From assembly GCA_013397115.1 (NCBI GenBank), contig VWZW01002546.1, positions 343,247 through 407,246 on the forward strand: 64,000 nucleotides of DNA, read 5' to 3'. The notes beneath the pieces were generated by a model. The model was not told the origin of the DNA. It saw only the letters and a program-made list of their open reading frames with translations, and did not search any database. This document shows, in pieces, positions 1 to 12,600 of the stretch (positions are counted from its first letter, which is position 1; each line of letters opens with the position of its first letter). The position numbers and the translations under genes were made by a program. This stretch comes from Edolisoma coerulescens. Taxonomy: Eukaryota > Chordata > Aves > Passeriformes > Campephagidae.

Positions 1-2527
1 CGTACACCACTGAAATTCCAGCCATTTTTCTCATATGAAATATATGGACTACAATTCGTCAAACAATTTATGTAACAATTTGAATAAAAGCTCATAAACT
101 ACTTAGTAGTTCTCTTTTTTTAGCAAGTCACACTAATCAGAAATAATGTTAAATTTATTAACGGCTACCTCCCTATCAGTTTCTCTCTACTATGAATCTA
201 CTGAATTAGGTTCTAAGGGACTGCTTCTGTCCTGCCTTGGTTAACCAGGAGCAGTGTAGTTTATGCCCCTGTTGTTCAGGGCCAGCTTATTCACGCTGTG
301 GATTAGATGAAGTGAAGCATGAGTTATCCCACCAGCCTTTGTACTCTACAGTACAGACCTCCCAACAGCCACTGTCACGACTTCCCTCCCTCTGCCATGA
401 CCACTAAGACCAGCGCAACCCATACAGCAAGGGGGGTACTCTGCATCTCTCCCTTTGGTCACAGGTTTTGTCAGTTCCTACAAAGTCAGCAAGCAATAGG
501 GTGAGAAGGCAAGAAAAGCAGGTGAAACACATCAGTTCCTCAAACCCTAAGGAAGAAGGCGAGAGCAGGATGTTACTTCTCTTGTCCAGTAGTTCTATTC
601 TGAGTCGTACAGCATTAGTGTGGTTCTCATAATTACAGAGAGCCATAATTACCAGGAGTCATGAAGCGGTATTGCAATACTGAGATTCATTGCAAAAAAT
701 AGAAAGTTGCTAGCTATCAGAGACACAAAATTTGGAACACTAAACTCTGAAAGATGCAAATACAGACAACAAAACAGACCAGTTCAAAATGCATGTTGTT
801 TAATCTGATGATTCCTAAACACATCTTACCTGCACAAAGACAGTGCAACTTGGGCTGCCAGTGCTTAGGAAAGATTTCTGGTGCTGGATGACTGAGGGCC
901 AAACTATCTATCTTTTCTTGTCCCATTTGTTCAGAGATTTGGACTAAGATGTGAAATTTCCTAACAACAATGTTGTACTCATTTGAGTGTATGCTCCCTC
1001 ATTATGGGTATATCATCTGTGTAAAACTGATTAGTTCGTTATATAGACAAGTAAATACTGGTCTGCATAGCCAGGTGAAGAAATATCACTAATAACAGTT
1101 TGATTTAATTGATAGTAAGCATGAAATAAATGGTTGACAAATTTCAAGGACCAGATTTTTTATTTATTTTACAGCTGAAACTAACGATGAGATTTAAGCA
1201 TGTGACAAATCTGTACAAAATGTTATGGATAGCACCAGTGTGCAGAATATTTCCCGGATCCTCTTGTTTATTTATAGCTGACATGATGGACAAAGCTTTT
1301 AAGATGGCTTCTTAGAGCATACTGCACAATCATTTCATTCACTTTCATGTCAACAAGCTTTGACTTGATAAATTTCAACAGAAAAATGCTGGGTAAAGCA
1401 CTGCAGACCTGCACGATTCATTTTGCAGCAATTTTCTTGAGGCTGCCTCAAGATTGGTCTGCTATCTTCCTTGTCTTCTTATCATTTTCCCATCTGGAGA
1501 AGTCTGAGTCATGTGGTACACTGGGGAGTAAGTGATCTGAGACTGCTGGTGCATTCAAAGGTCATTAACAGTCATAACTCTTAAAATCACCACCCTCCTG
1601 CAGACAAGGTTAATAGTAGTCTATAGAATTGGTAGAGAGGTCAGTAGTTAACTTTAACTAGTATAAATACCAAGTGAATTTTTTATTTTCTTTGTTACCT
1701 CAGACATAAACCAAGAATTGCATGTTTTAGCGGCTGCTACTGAAGATTATGCTGAAAACTTGGAAATTAAAGCTTTTTAGACCTTAATGGCCAGTGAAAG
1801 ACATCATTCTCTATATATCTTTTGGATTAATTTACTAATTTTCTTCCTCGAAAACTGAAATACATCTGTATTTTCACAGTGCCTGGCAAGTTTGATTAAT
1901 ATAGCAATTATCTTAGCAGTCTAGCCCAAGGATTTTTAATCCAAAAATTTGAAGAATTCATTTTCGATATAGAGGAAAAAATCTACAAATCTGAGAAAGA
2001 CACTAATTGGTAGAAAAATCACCTCCATAAGTCAGTTCAGTGCCATAAATTAAAAACAAACAAAAAACCAAACACCCCCACCCCCCATCCTCCTAAAACC
2101 AATGCAGGAATTAAAAATAACATCAGACTTCAAAGCCTAAATTTCTTAATTAAAAAAAAAAAATTGCTCTCTGAATAAAATTCAGAAAAGCTGTTTGAAG
2201 AGAATAGGAAATGCTGGGGTTAGATATAATGAGGTAAAAAAAAATCTCCTGGCTATCACTTTAAACAAATGTTAACAATGAAGGATAATTTAGAAAAATA
2301 AGAAACAAACAAAAAAACTAATTTCTATAAAAGGAACACAAAAATGAGCATCTAAGAGAGCATAGATAATAATTGTAAGCAGTCAATAAAAGAAGGAATA
2401 AATAGTTCATCATAATGGTAAAAACCTACACTAAGTATAACTGAGTGATAATAACTGTTGTTATTATTCCCAAGGTAGGTAAACTCCCCGGTAATTACAT
2501 TTCCAGTGGTACAGCAGTTACATCCAT

Positions 2528-2566
2528 ATGTGTGCATGTGTGCATGTATACACACACACACACACA
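2528..2566. repeat. TG/CA microsatellite
   Basis: A TGTGTGCATG-type stretch (2528-2550) is followed directly by eight CA units (2551-2566). The two halves are roughly complementary, so the tract could fold back on itself. The short open frame reading through it on the minus strand is a by-product of the dinucleotide repeat. Confidence 0.85.
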
Positions 2567-4593
2567 TGAGGCACGTATATGAATGACAAATATCAGTGCT
2601 AAAATGAAAGAAGTCCACACATTATGGTGAACTAATTATGTAGTTATGTTTGGAAAATTCATCTTTCGTTTACGTGTAAAGTTTAGGATTTCAATATTTA
2701 AAATCCTTCAATTGGGTGACACTCCTTTTACTAAAAAATACTTTGCCTCATGAAATACAGAATAAAAAAAATATTTTGCAGCAATCTATATCTGTAATAC
2801 TCGTATTTGTAAGTGCATTCTACGCTTTTGTGCCTACAGATCCCACTTATCAAATCTGGAGTAGTGTACTTTACAGGTGTATGAGAGAATAAAACTTAAT
2901 ATACCCCTGGTCAGTCCTTTGTAAATTTTAGGCACTTTTTTGAGACTCCTTTTACCTCTGCACTCTCCCAGAAGTCCTGAATGACTTAGTGAATCACTGA
3001 GTTTGTGGAGCCTTTCACTCTGGATCACTGATGTGATTCAAGTCAAAGTCAGCAGTGGACCAAGAACCACTACCATCTGAGGATGTTTGTACTCCTCTAA
3101 AATGAGTTGGTAACTTGAGCCAGTGTCCTTTGAGGCAAGGGTGACAAGCACCCACTCAGCTGACCTTCAGATCTCAGCTGATAATCTTTTGGTTCAGTCT
3201 TAGCTGAAAAGTCTGGATATCTGATCCACAGACCAGTAACTCCAAGTCAGAGGGGAGCAGTACTCAAGCTCCATTAAAAGTGCCAACCATCTATTTCTCT
3301 TGCATAGAAAAGATGAAGAATCTGTTTTCTAAAGCTATTCATCTCTACTGTATTCATGAAGACTATTCATGAAAAAGAGAATAAAGGATTTATGTGACTG
3401 CATAGTCAAGTTGTCATTAAGGAAACTTTCTGAGAAAGGAGGAATGTTATCTTGTCTTCTTGTTCTGATTGTCTGGAAATTAATACATCCTGATTTGGAA
3501 AAAAACCTCCAAAATATTATTTAATTGTTAGAAATTGATGTGACTGTGAAGGAGACATTGGTTTTTCTATCTCCTGTAGGGCTGTCTCTCCTTTGAATAT
3601 GAAATCTGTAATTTTTAAAATTGAATGACCTTTTCCAATAATATTCCTCACTACAAGTGTAGTATTTCAATTCCTGCCTTATTTACAAGCAGCTTTAAAA
3701 AGTATGTGCTCATGTTGACAGTGACCTCTGTGAAATTATGGGCAATTTCTGATTTGTTTAAATTTCTTTTCAGCTGATAATGGAACTCTACCTGTATACA
3801 AAAATACATGCATTAAGTGATGGGCTTGCCTTTCTATTGGGGGTTCTTCTCGAATAAGGCTTTTCTCTATATTTATATAATCCCCACCTTCATGGTGTCA
3901 GATGATCTGGGTGATTTCTAGTCCTGATCCCCTTTTCTCCTAATCAAAACTGTTTGCCGATTGCCCATAACAGCTATTTATCTAAAAATGCGGTCTACCT
4001 CAGTTTAATCCCATTTCAGCAGGCTTTAACTGGTAAAGCCTTCTAATTTACTAAATAAGGAAATCTCAGATCTATGAAATAAGAAATCCACATTCCTATG
4101 AATTAGTCCTCTTCACCTGACCTGGGTGGAACTTATTCATACTTCTTTAAAACAATATCGTTGGTGGTTCACTAGTTTGTTTCTCCAAATTCCTAGTTTA
4201 CTTTTTCCTTTTTTTTTTTTTTTGTCAGTACCCATGCAAAACAAACCATGCATGCAAAGCATATTTTTTTACATGTAGGATTCTGTATAGAATCAACTAC
4301 TGTTGTTCATCAGCTGCCAGTCGTGACTTAAGAGTACTTAATGCTTGAGCTGCCTGACTGGTGTTCCAGGGTTCCAGCTCATTGGCTGAAATACAAAACT
4401 GTTGATTGTTGTAGCACAGGATCAACCTGAAGCCTCTTATTCCGCAAAACACTCACATGTGTAACTACTTTTACATGCGTGGGTAATTATAACACCCGCA
4501 GAATAACCTACCATCACCAAGTCTGAGCCTGATATTTAAATGATTGTTTAACTTTCATTAAAAAAAAGTTAATTTTTTATTTCTGGTCACTTA

Positions 4594-4598
4594 GCTGT
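4594..4598. repeat. left target-site duplication of the solo LTR (GCTGT)
   Basis: These five bases directly precede the LTR's 5'-TG. They match GCCGT at 5710-5714 except for one T/C difference, which fits an old insertion that has since mutated. Confidence 0.6.
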
Positions 4599-5709
4599 TG
4601 TCATAGTTTGACACTGGCCCAATGCCAGGCATCCATGAGAGTCGCTTGCTTACCCTCCCCTGCCACAGCTGGGCAGAGGAGAGGAAACGAAATAAATTAA
4701 CAAAGGGTTCATGAGTTGAGATAGGGACCAGGAGAAAAACACTTCAAGGGCAAAACAGGCTCAGCTTAATTTGCAAAGTGAATTTATTAGTAACAGAATC
4801 AGAGGAGGATAACAAGAAGTAAAATANTGTAAAATAACCCCTCAAAACCCCTTTTCCTCCCAGCCTCTCCCTCCTTTCCCCCACAGCGCAGGGAGACAGG
4901 GCATGGGGGTTTGGTCAGTTCACCACCGAGATTTCCTTCTGCTTCTCCGGGAGAGGAGTCTTTCCCTGTGAGGCCATGGGGTCCCTCCCACGGGAGACAG
5001 TTCTCTGTGAACTTCCCCGGAGTGGGTCCACTCTCACGAGCAGCAGCCACACCGCACCTGCTGCAATGTGAGTCCCTCCCACGGGCACACAGCCCTCCCA
5101 AAACTGCAGCGCCGTGGGTCACTCTTCCACGGGGCGCAGTCCTCCAAGGCCAGGTGTTCCAGCCTGGAAGTGAGGGCCCTCTCTCTCCACCGGGTCTCCC
5201 ACTGGACCGCAGCCTCCTCCAGGCACCCACCCGCTCCAGCACGGGCACCTCCCCCACGGGCTGCGGGTGGATCTCTGCATCCCCCCTGGACCGATGGGCT
5301 GCAGGGCGACAGCCTGCTTCACGATGGTCCTCACCATGGTCCTCACCATGGTCCTCACCATGGCCTGCAGAGGAATCTCGGCTCTGGCGCCTGGAGCACC
5401 TCCTCCCCCTCCTTCTCCACTGACCTTGGTGTCTCCATGTTATTTACCTCACATGTTCTCACCTCCTCCCCTTCTCTGACTAGAAGAAAAAACTGTGTGA
5501 CCTTTGTTTTGATTTTCTTCCTTAATATGTCATCACAGAGGCATTACCAATCTCTCTCACTGGCCCAGTTTTGGCCAGCAGCATGTCCATGTTCAGAGCT
5601 ATCAGAGATTGGCTCTGCTGGACATGGTGGAAACTTCCAGCAGCTTCTCACAGGAGCCACCTCTGTGGCCCCCCAGCTACCAAAAACCAGGCCATGCAAA
5701 ACCAATACA
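4599..5709 (-). mobile_element. solo LTR of an endogenous retrovirus (avian ERVL-like)
   Basis: This GC-rich island of about 1.11 kb begins TGTCATAG and ends CAATACA, so it has the TG...CA termini of an LTR. It is flanked by GCTGT (4594-4598) and GCCGT (5710-5714), a 5-bp target-site duplication with one transition; 5 bp is typical of ERVL elements. Sense is the minus strand: a TATA-like ACATATTAAG lies at about 5521-5530, and an AATAAA polyadenylation signal (TTTATT on the plus strand, 4783-4788) lies downstream. Degenerate modules ending in CCACGGG recur through the middle. There is no second LTR and no internal gag/pol/env sequence, so it is a solo LTR left by recombination. I recognise the family from avian, mainly non-galliform, genomes; the ERVL assignment is inferred from TSD length and memory. 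Long overlapping open frames in several frames reflect GC composition and are not genes. One ambiguous base (N) sits at 4827. Confidence 0.82.
5319..5363. repeat. 12-bp tandem repeat inside the LTR
   Basis: There are almost four copies of TCACCATGGTCC (starts at 5319, 5331, 5343 and a partial at 5355). The first copy differs by one base (TCACGATGGTCC). Because 12 is a multiple of three, the array stays open in all frames and helps create the overlapping open frames in this LTR. It looks like local slippage. Confidence 0.9.
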
Positions 5710-5714
5710 GCCGT
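5710..5714. repeat. right target-site duplication of the solo LTR (GCCGT)
   Basis: These five bases directly follow the LTR's terminal CA and pair with GCTGT at 4594-4598, with one transition between them. Confidence 0.6.
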
Positions 5715-8700
5715 GAATTTTAATAACTTATTTGGTATGATAGGAAAAGCACGTGTTCCATGCTACTGCTTATATTTGCACAGAAACATCTGCTTCTAAA
5801 ACTGGAGCCTCTGAAGAGCAGCCCATTTAAAGGGCCTACACTACATGCTGAAGTGTGTGTTTGCTTAAAAAAGAGATAATTATCTGTGTTATAAAATTTA
5901 TATGATATGGTCTCATTGATGGCTAACAGAAAATGTTGCAAAAATATGTTATTTTATCAAATGTATTTTTAAATTACTCTTACAGTGAATCAATCTGATG
6001 CAGATAAAAGGCGGGGAGAATGGGATTCAGAGGATGACTCATGTAGAATTAATTTTGCCTTCCAGAGATCTCCATGACTGCTCACAATTCAACCCATTGT
6101 GGCTGTTCTACAAACAAACATTTGATGCACCGATCAGTGTCAAGAGTGGACGTAGGGAAGATTCACTACACGAGGCTGAAAAGCCTTGATGGTGCCCATT
6201 GCTCTCTAAGCTTGGCTCAGTGGTGTATTGAAGCAAAAAAAAGAAAATAAAAACAATAGCAGCAATAAATAGAGAAAGCAAAAGAAAATCAAGCAAATAA
6301 GCAAAAAAGAATTAAAACAAGAAAGCAGAACACCTGAAAATATTGTTCCATCGAAAAACCAGCTTTTTTCTTTCTGTTGCATATGTCTTATTTATTCACT
6401 ATTAATAAATCAGAGTATCAGAGCAATCTTGCAGACACCAGCCACGGGTTCCCCAAGGGAAAATCCTTTTAATGTCTTGAATAAATAACAATATTTCCTT
6501 TTAATTATTATTGTTACCAGTAGTAGTAGTATGGTTTTCTAAGGAAAAAAAATGCTAAAAATGTGTATGTAAAATCTGTTTCTTCCTACAAGCTTTTGGG
6601 ACTGTTGTTCTTTCATAGAAGATTTCATGCAAATAGAAAAAATAATAAATTGAAGAATTTCTATAAAAGAAGAGTATGAGCATTTAATGTTCATGAATCT
6701 AAGAGATTTATTGTTCTCAACACAAACATTTGGGAAGCAGCCACAGAGGCATGGAAAATATTACGCAATAACTAATATTAACATAAAAAATAAACTTCTA
6801 ACTTAAACATGCTGTGGTTAATGATCTAAAATACTATTTACAATTTAAGTGCTAGGGTACCTATACACACATGTATTAAAACCCAAGACATTTACAGGTG
6901 GACAGTTCTCCTTTTGGAAGCTCTCATTAAATTCTCCATGTTAAACATTGGTGTCAAACGTTAAGAGAACACATGAACTGAGTAAGCTATGTGTTCAGGT
7001 ATTCTTCTTTAAATTATTAAAGTTCTCATTGATAACAGCTAGATCTTTCCAGATCTTTGGCTCACACTTGGGTAAAAATGCCACAGATTAACACAGTTAT
7101 GCAGAGTCGAATGAAGTTTAATGGAGAATAAAAGAATCCAAAGAATTCAAATATCCATGAAGGGCAAAAATCCAAGCATTATTGAATTCAAAAGATGAAG
7201 CAACCTCCCAGATGCTTCACAAAACCTTGAGATTTACAGCTTTAACTGCTTGTAATTTACTTTGACTTGTTTTTCGTACAGAGTTGTGTCTACCTCATGC
7301 AAAGCTGAAGAAAAGGTATATGATTATACAATCACTGGGACTGGACAAAAAGGTGTGGTATAAAATTAAAAATAACTGGAATCTCTTTTGCAGTACACAA
7401 TTGAACTAACATGCAATATTTCTTTCTTGCATTAGTTAAAATCACTTTCTATATTGTTTCAACTTTCTTTGCCTCTGCACCATGGGATTTGGCTGGAGTG
7501 GAAGTACCAAGGAATTGAGTCATTCTCACCTTCTTTTAATGTGATTCGTTTGTCATGGAAATTAAGCAAGCTTTATATTTTTGAAACTTTGGAGTCTGAT
7601 TTGAACCCAAATCTCTTTGCAACTGAAGTTCTTCTGGTAGTAACAGAAAGGTAATTCAGCAGCTGTTCTGGCATCTCACAAGCTGGATGCCAATCGGCAA
7701 AAAAAAGTTATTTAACCTGTCAGTAAAAGTTACACCACATGGGGACATGGTCCCCTGGAGCCTGCCTTTAGCCACTGTGAAGCTCAGCACTGTCTAGTGG
7801 TGATCCTGGACGTACACGTATACAAATGTGACCTGTGCAGACACTTACAAACGTGACCTGTCTTCACCAAGCAGAGGAGCTGTGCCACCTGCACAGTGCT
7901 TTTGCAGGATCTATTTCATAGGAGACTGGAGGAATTTAGGGCCTTGGCCAGAGTACTATATTTGGCAACTAGCCTTGGTTGAAAAACAATTGCTTGAGCA
8001 ACTGTTTCAGCGGCAATTCTGAATTTAAAACATGCCTCGAAAGGACCTGATCACAAATTCGTTGTCCTGAAATTTGAAGGTTATTCAATGCCATCCCTGG
8101 CATTTAAGTAGATGATTTTTCCAGAACAAGAGTTTGAAGGCAGCTGAGTCCAGCCTCATGGTTCACATTCAGTGCTTTTAACTAAGTTGTTGCCTCTCAT
8201 CTTGAATGACATTGCATATCACTCATCACTATCTGTCAGAAGTTATATCAGTATCAATATAGTAGCTGTTGCATTTCCTGGATGAAAAGTCTCAATGTTT
8301 ACCTTTAAAATGTCAATCCTTCTGCACTCCTGGCATTTACAGGCCTGTTTATCAGTTTGTTCTCCACTGCCATGGAGATGCATTCAGAATAAATGAAGCA
8401 AGCAGGACAATTTACAAGGAAGAAGCTGTAGCCAAAGTCATCTGCAAGTTTCAATTCACTGGCCATTTCTCTCAGGGATCCATCTTGCAGTGATAGCTCT
8501 TTACTGTGATTCACCGTTTAGATTTTGTGTCATGGAGACTGATATAATTTTGATAACAGACCTTCTCTGCTGAGATTTAAAGGTGTCAGAATTTCTCCAC
8601 TTGGGTAACTGCTAAAAGACAGGAGACCCAAAGAGTGGTGTGGCCATCTCTCTCCTGCAGTAACAGCTGTATTCAGACAGTACTATACACAGTACATGGT

Positions 8701-9586
8701 GCAAATCAAGAAATCATTCTAATCATCAGTGAAGGCATTCAAGATGCCTGACTGACATCTCAAGCAAACAAAGGTGCAAAGAATGAATGGCTAGGGTGTG
8801 GTGCTGCATGACCTGCAGAAAATTTCTAGATGAGAATTTGAGACAATCAATTTCCTTACCTCCTCAAACATTACTGAAAGGGTCTCCTTCAAATAAAGTG
8901 AACGTGGCCTTCTGATGTCTTACCCTCAGATTGTATTGCACACTTCTGAATAGTAATATTTTGGATGTGCTACTGAACAAACTGCAGCCTGACTTGACCT
9001 TCTTCTGGTCATTGCCACAATATTTGTGACCTGATCATGGAAGGGTGCAGCAGATAATCGCAATCCTTAACATCAGTGTATTAGCTACTTATTGATGATT
9101 TGGAAGTCATCATCATCATTCTCTGATCACAGTTCTTATATCTGATTTGTGTTATTCCTAGAAAATAAGTGAAATATTTGCTTACTTTTGTGACATAATT
9201 GGTAGAACAAATATTGTATCTCAGATTTGCAAAATCAGTTGAAGAATAAAGCACACCTTAAGAACAAAAAAGTCTTAACAACAATAACTTTCATGGGATA
9301 TCCATGCAAAAATCCATTGCATTTGCATTTCAAAAAAAGCATCAATATTTGAAGGAAACCCATAGGTACAGAATATGCCATCTCTGCTGTATAGCTTGTT
9401 GTCTATGGCAGCGAATTTTGGGTCTCCCAGAGCGTGCAAAAAATAGAGGCAATCAATAATAAGAAGTGAAAAATTTTAATTATTAATTACTCCTGATATT
9501 AACAGTAGGTGTGCATTCCTGGTGTAGAAGACCCATCTTCTAGGGTCTGTCTGCAGGTAGTAATATTAACACAGAGACTCTGTGTA

Positions 9587-9637
9587 TGTCTGTCTATTTC
9601 TCTCTCTGTTTCTCTCTCTTTCTCTCATCTCTGTCTC
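9587..9637. repeat. TC-rich low-complexity tract
   Basis: An imperfect pyrimidine microsatellite, TGTCTGTC followed by CTCTCTGTTTCTCTCTC-type units. The minus strand is purine-rich. The short serine/leucine-rich open frame running through it is a repeat artefact. Confidence 0.75.
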
Positions 9638-12600
9638 AACTTGCTAATGTACAGAGGAAAGAGAAAGACCTCAGAAGCTGTATTCTACCTCAGCAATTAG
9701 TACCCTACTGCACAGCTGGACAAGGCAAATAAATATTGAGTTGCAGGGGCTGCCTGCCATGGCAGCTGTAAACACAATCCTTCCCATCTGGGGCAGAAAA
9801 CTTTGGCAAAGGAAGCTTCTGTTTCTGCTGTGTCCTTTGTGCCTCTCCTCTTGCTAAGCAGAAACACAACCTCTGAAACTGCCAATCCACTGCCTAGTGA
9901 AAGAACAGCATTCACTAAAAAATAGGAAAGCAAAAATGTTTTCCTTTGATCTACAATCCATGCTCTGCCCTTCCTCTGCACTGTTCATACATATGCACCA
10001 CATTAAAAAAAACACATCTAGAACAAGTTCCTTTCTGTTGTTCATATGTGTGAGCACAGGCTTGATCATCCAAAAGAACAAGCAGGTGGGACACAGCCGG
10101 GATCTCATTCATTAAATTCACACAGTTTTTATTCACTGGCTCCATTGACCCTTTGCTTGGAACATTTTTGCAAAGTTCTTGTGCCTTTGTGACTACATTG
10201 TTATGAGATTTTAAGGCAGCTTAGAAGTGGGATACTCACAGGCAAAAAGCAGCCTGTTTTCTGTCTGTCTCTTTATTACAACCAGATCAGGAAATTGTGA
10301 TGAACTTCCACACTTGCACATTCTCTTCCACCAGTGCTGGAATATCAGGGAACAGTTGCACATTGTAAATGTTTTCCATCAGTAGGTACCTATGACTCTA
10401 ATAATTCATCCTAAATTGTGGATTTATGATAACGTATTATAATGCAAACTATGACTGAGATTTGATTTTGCTGTTTCAGAAAGAGAAGGGAAAATGTGTT
10501 TTCTAAGGCAGACTGATAATTAAACTTGGGAGCATGGCAGAATAACTGAATGTAATGGATAAGTAGCTGCTATCCTGCAATTATATATTAGAGTATTAGT
10601 GATCTCAGAAATGGTTTACTATTCCATCAATGAATCCATCTGAATCATTGAATTAAAAAAATTATCCAATTTCATTTTGAGTCTTGGGGACCATTGTATG
10701 ATGTCTGCTTTTAGCTCTATGTTAACAGCCTACCTAATTTTTACCACTCTCAAATGAGATGTGGTTTCAAAGGTTTTTTGACTTTTACGTATGTACACAT
10801 AAGATACTTCAAAGCGTGCTAGGTGACTTCACTCCACAGAAGAACTCATTAGAGTCCAATACACAATACGTCAGGATAAAAATACATTTTAAAAATAATG
10901 TACTTAAAAAAAAAGAATACTTGCGCTGCTCCAGAGTCATTGTTAAGCCGTGTTTATGCACATTGCACTGACTCAAAGGTATTTTTGTTGTACTAAAAGA
11001 GGAAGTTAGTTTAATTAACATTAGAATCCTCCTGGGAATGTGAAAATTCCTTTAAAAGATTTTGAAAGAAAATTTTCACGTTTCAAAATCCAAAGCACAT
11101 ACTTAAAGACAGGAACTACACAAATTAAAAATATGTCTAGATGGTGAATATGTAAATATATTTGTTATGTGTGATATTAATATTCTTTTCATGCACAGTC
11201 ATGCAGCTGCAAAATGATGATTTAGAAACAGAAGAAAGCATCCTGTTACCAGTTTGAAAAAATGGCAAGGTACGTTATTGATTTTAAACAATTGAGAGGA
11301 GGAGGGGGAAAAAAAGACAAAATCCCAGTTTTTAAACCCTGATATTTTAGTAAGCTAAGACTGAGACTCTTTTGTAGTAGATTCCTAATTTGTTCATTTT
11401 ATTCTGTCTAACTAGATCAAAAAGCAGTGTCAAATGCCCAAAGCAGTGTTTGTCAGCAGTTCTTTTTAATTTCAAAGCATCTGAATAGAGGAAGACTAGT
11501 ACTTTATTTCCAAACAGACACAGGAAGGCTCTTGTTGGCAGCCCGTTGCTGCAGAATGAATACATGCCATGAGTACAGACCATTTGTCTGCTGATTGCAG
11601 CAGACCCCGGGGGAGCTGATGTTAACTCTCATTTTCACCTCTCTTTCTCACACAATGTCTCCTTGCTGTGGCAGTCCTGCTTCCCCTCCTCCTCCTTGCC
11701 TTCATTCCTCACGGCTTTGATTCGATCTGACTTGGCAGTGGTATATTTAAGACTGTTTTCCAAATTAAAATCAGGCTGGGATGTTTGAAATGTGTTGACT
11801 TGCCTTGAAGGTTAACACAGAGAAGCTAAAAAAAAAAAAAGTGGAGCTATACTCATTTGGAATTCAGCACTGATCATAATGAATGTACTTGGTATTCATG
11901 CGAATCTCACATGTATTTCCCTAAGAGTGCTACTGTAATTTAACACTGCTACTAAAAATATTGGGGGTAGAAGGACACTTAAAATAAAATGTCATAAAAT
12001 AAAAGGAAAGGATATACCTTGCGTCTCTGCAGCAACTCTGTGGTTTGCCTGTTGTTTTAATACTTGATTTATAAGTTTTCTCTCCCATCCCCCTCTCATT
12101 TCCATAGAATTTTCTGAGAGAAAAGATGAGAAATATTCTTTTACTGTGCTAAATATGCAGCCTTATGATCCTTATGATTCAGTACTCTCTAGGGCAATGG
12201 TGATGTATGTGCTATCAAATTACATGGATTTTACACACCTATTTTCTCTGATATCCAATAAGAAATGTGTACTTATTGCAGTAACCTTGCATTACTCATT
12301 CTACACTTTGGATAGAGAGACCATGCTGCACTAAGCACATTCAGTAGCCTGTCATCACATTTTTCTCCCCTCACAGTATTTTAAAGAAGAAAATCTCTGT
12401 TATGCTCCAGTACATAATTTTCTGAGATTCCTAATTAATATTTAAAATAGGGTAAATGGCCATACCTTGTTGGCAGTGGGCTTCAGAGCAACACAGTAGT
12501 GCTCTGCACTACGCTAGTTGAGAATCATTTCTGCAGATGTAAATTTGACTATTCTTCCACTTTGCTTTCTTTGTGCAAACCATGATTGTGCTTAGCAGTT

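Larger units (their letters stand above)
1..4598. other. non-coding AT-rich DNA, no gene seen
   Basis: This is unique-looking AT-rich sequence with only short open frames of fewer than 90 codons, none with recognisable domains. It contains a C/A-rich low-complexity patch near 2050-2093, a CA microsatellite at about 2528-2566 and a run of about 15 T at 4209-4223. I saw no exon with convincing splice sites and no transposon I could name. It may be intergenic or intronic; the sequence alone does not say which. Confidence 0.7.

Noticed and set aside
4799..5799. Overlapping open frames of 152, 170 and 243 codons as possible genes
   Set aside because: They overlap on both strands within the GC-rich LTR, include the 12-bp tandem repeat, and the longest runs antisense to the LTR and out into unique flank. 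Composition explains them.
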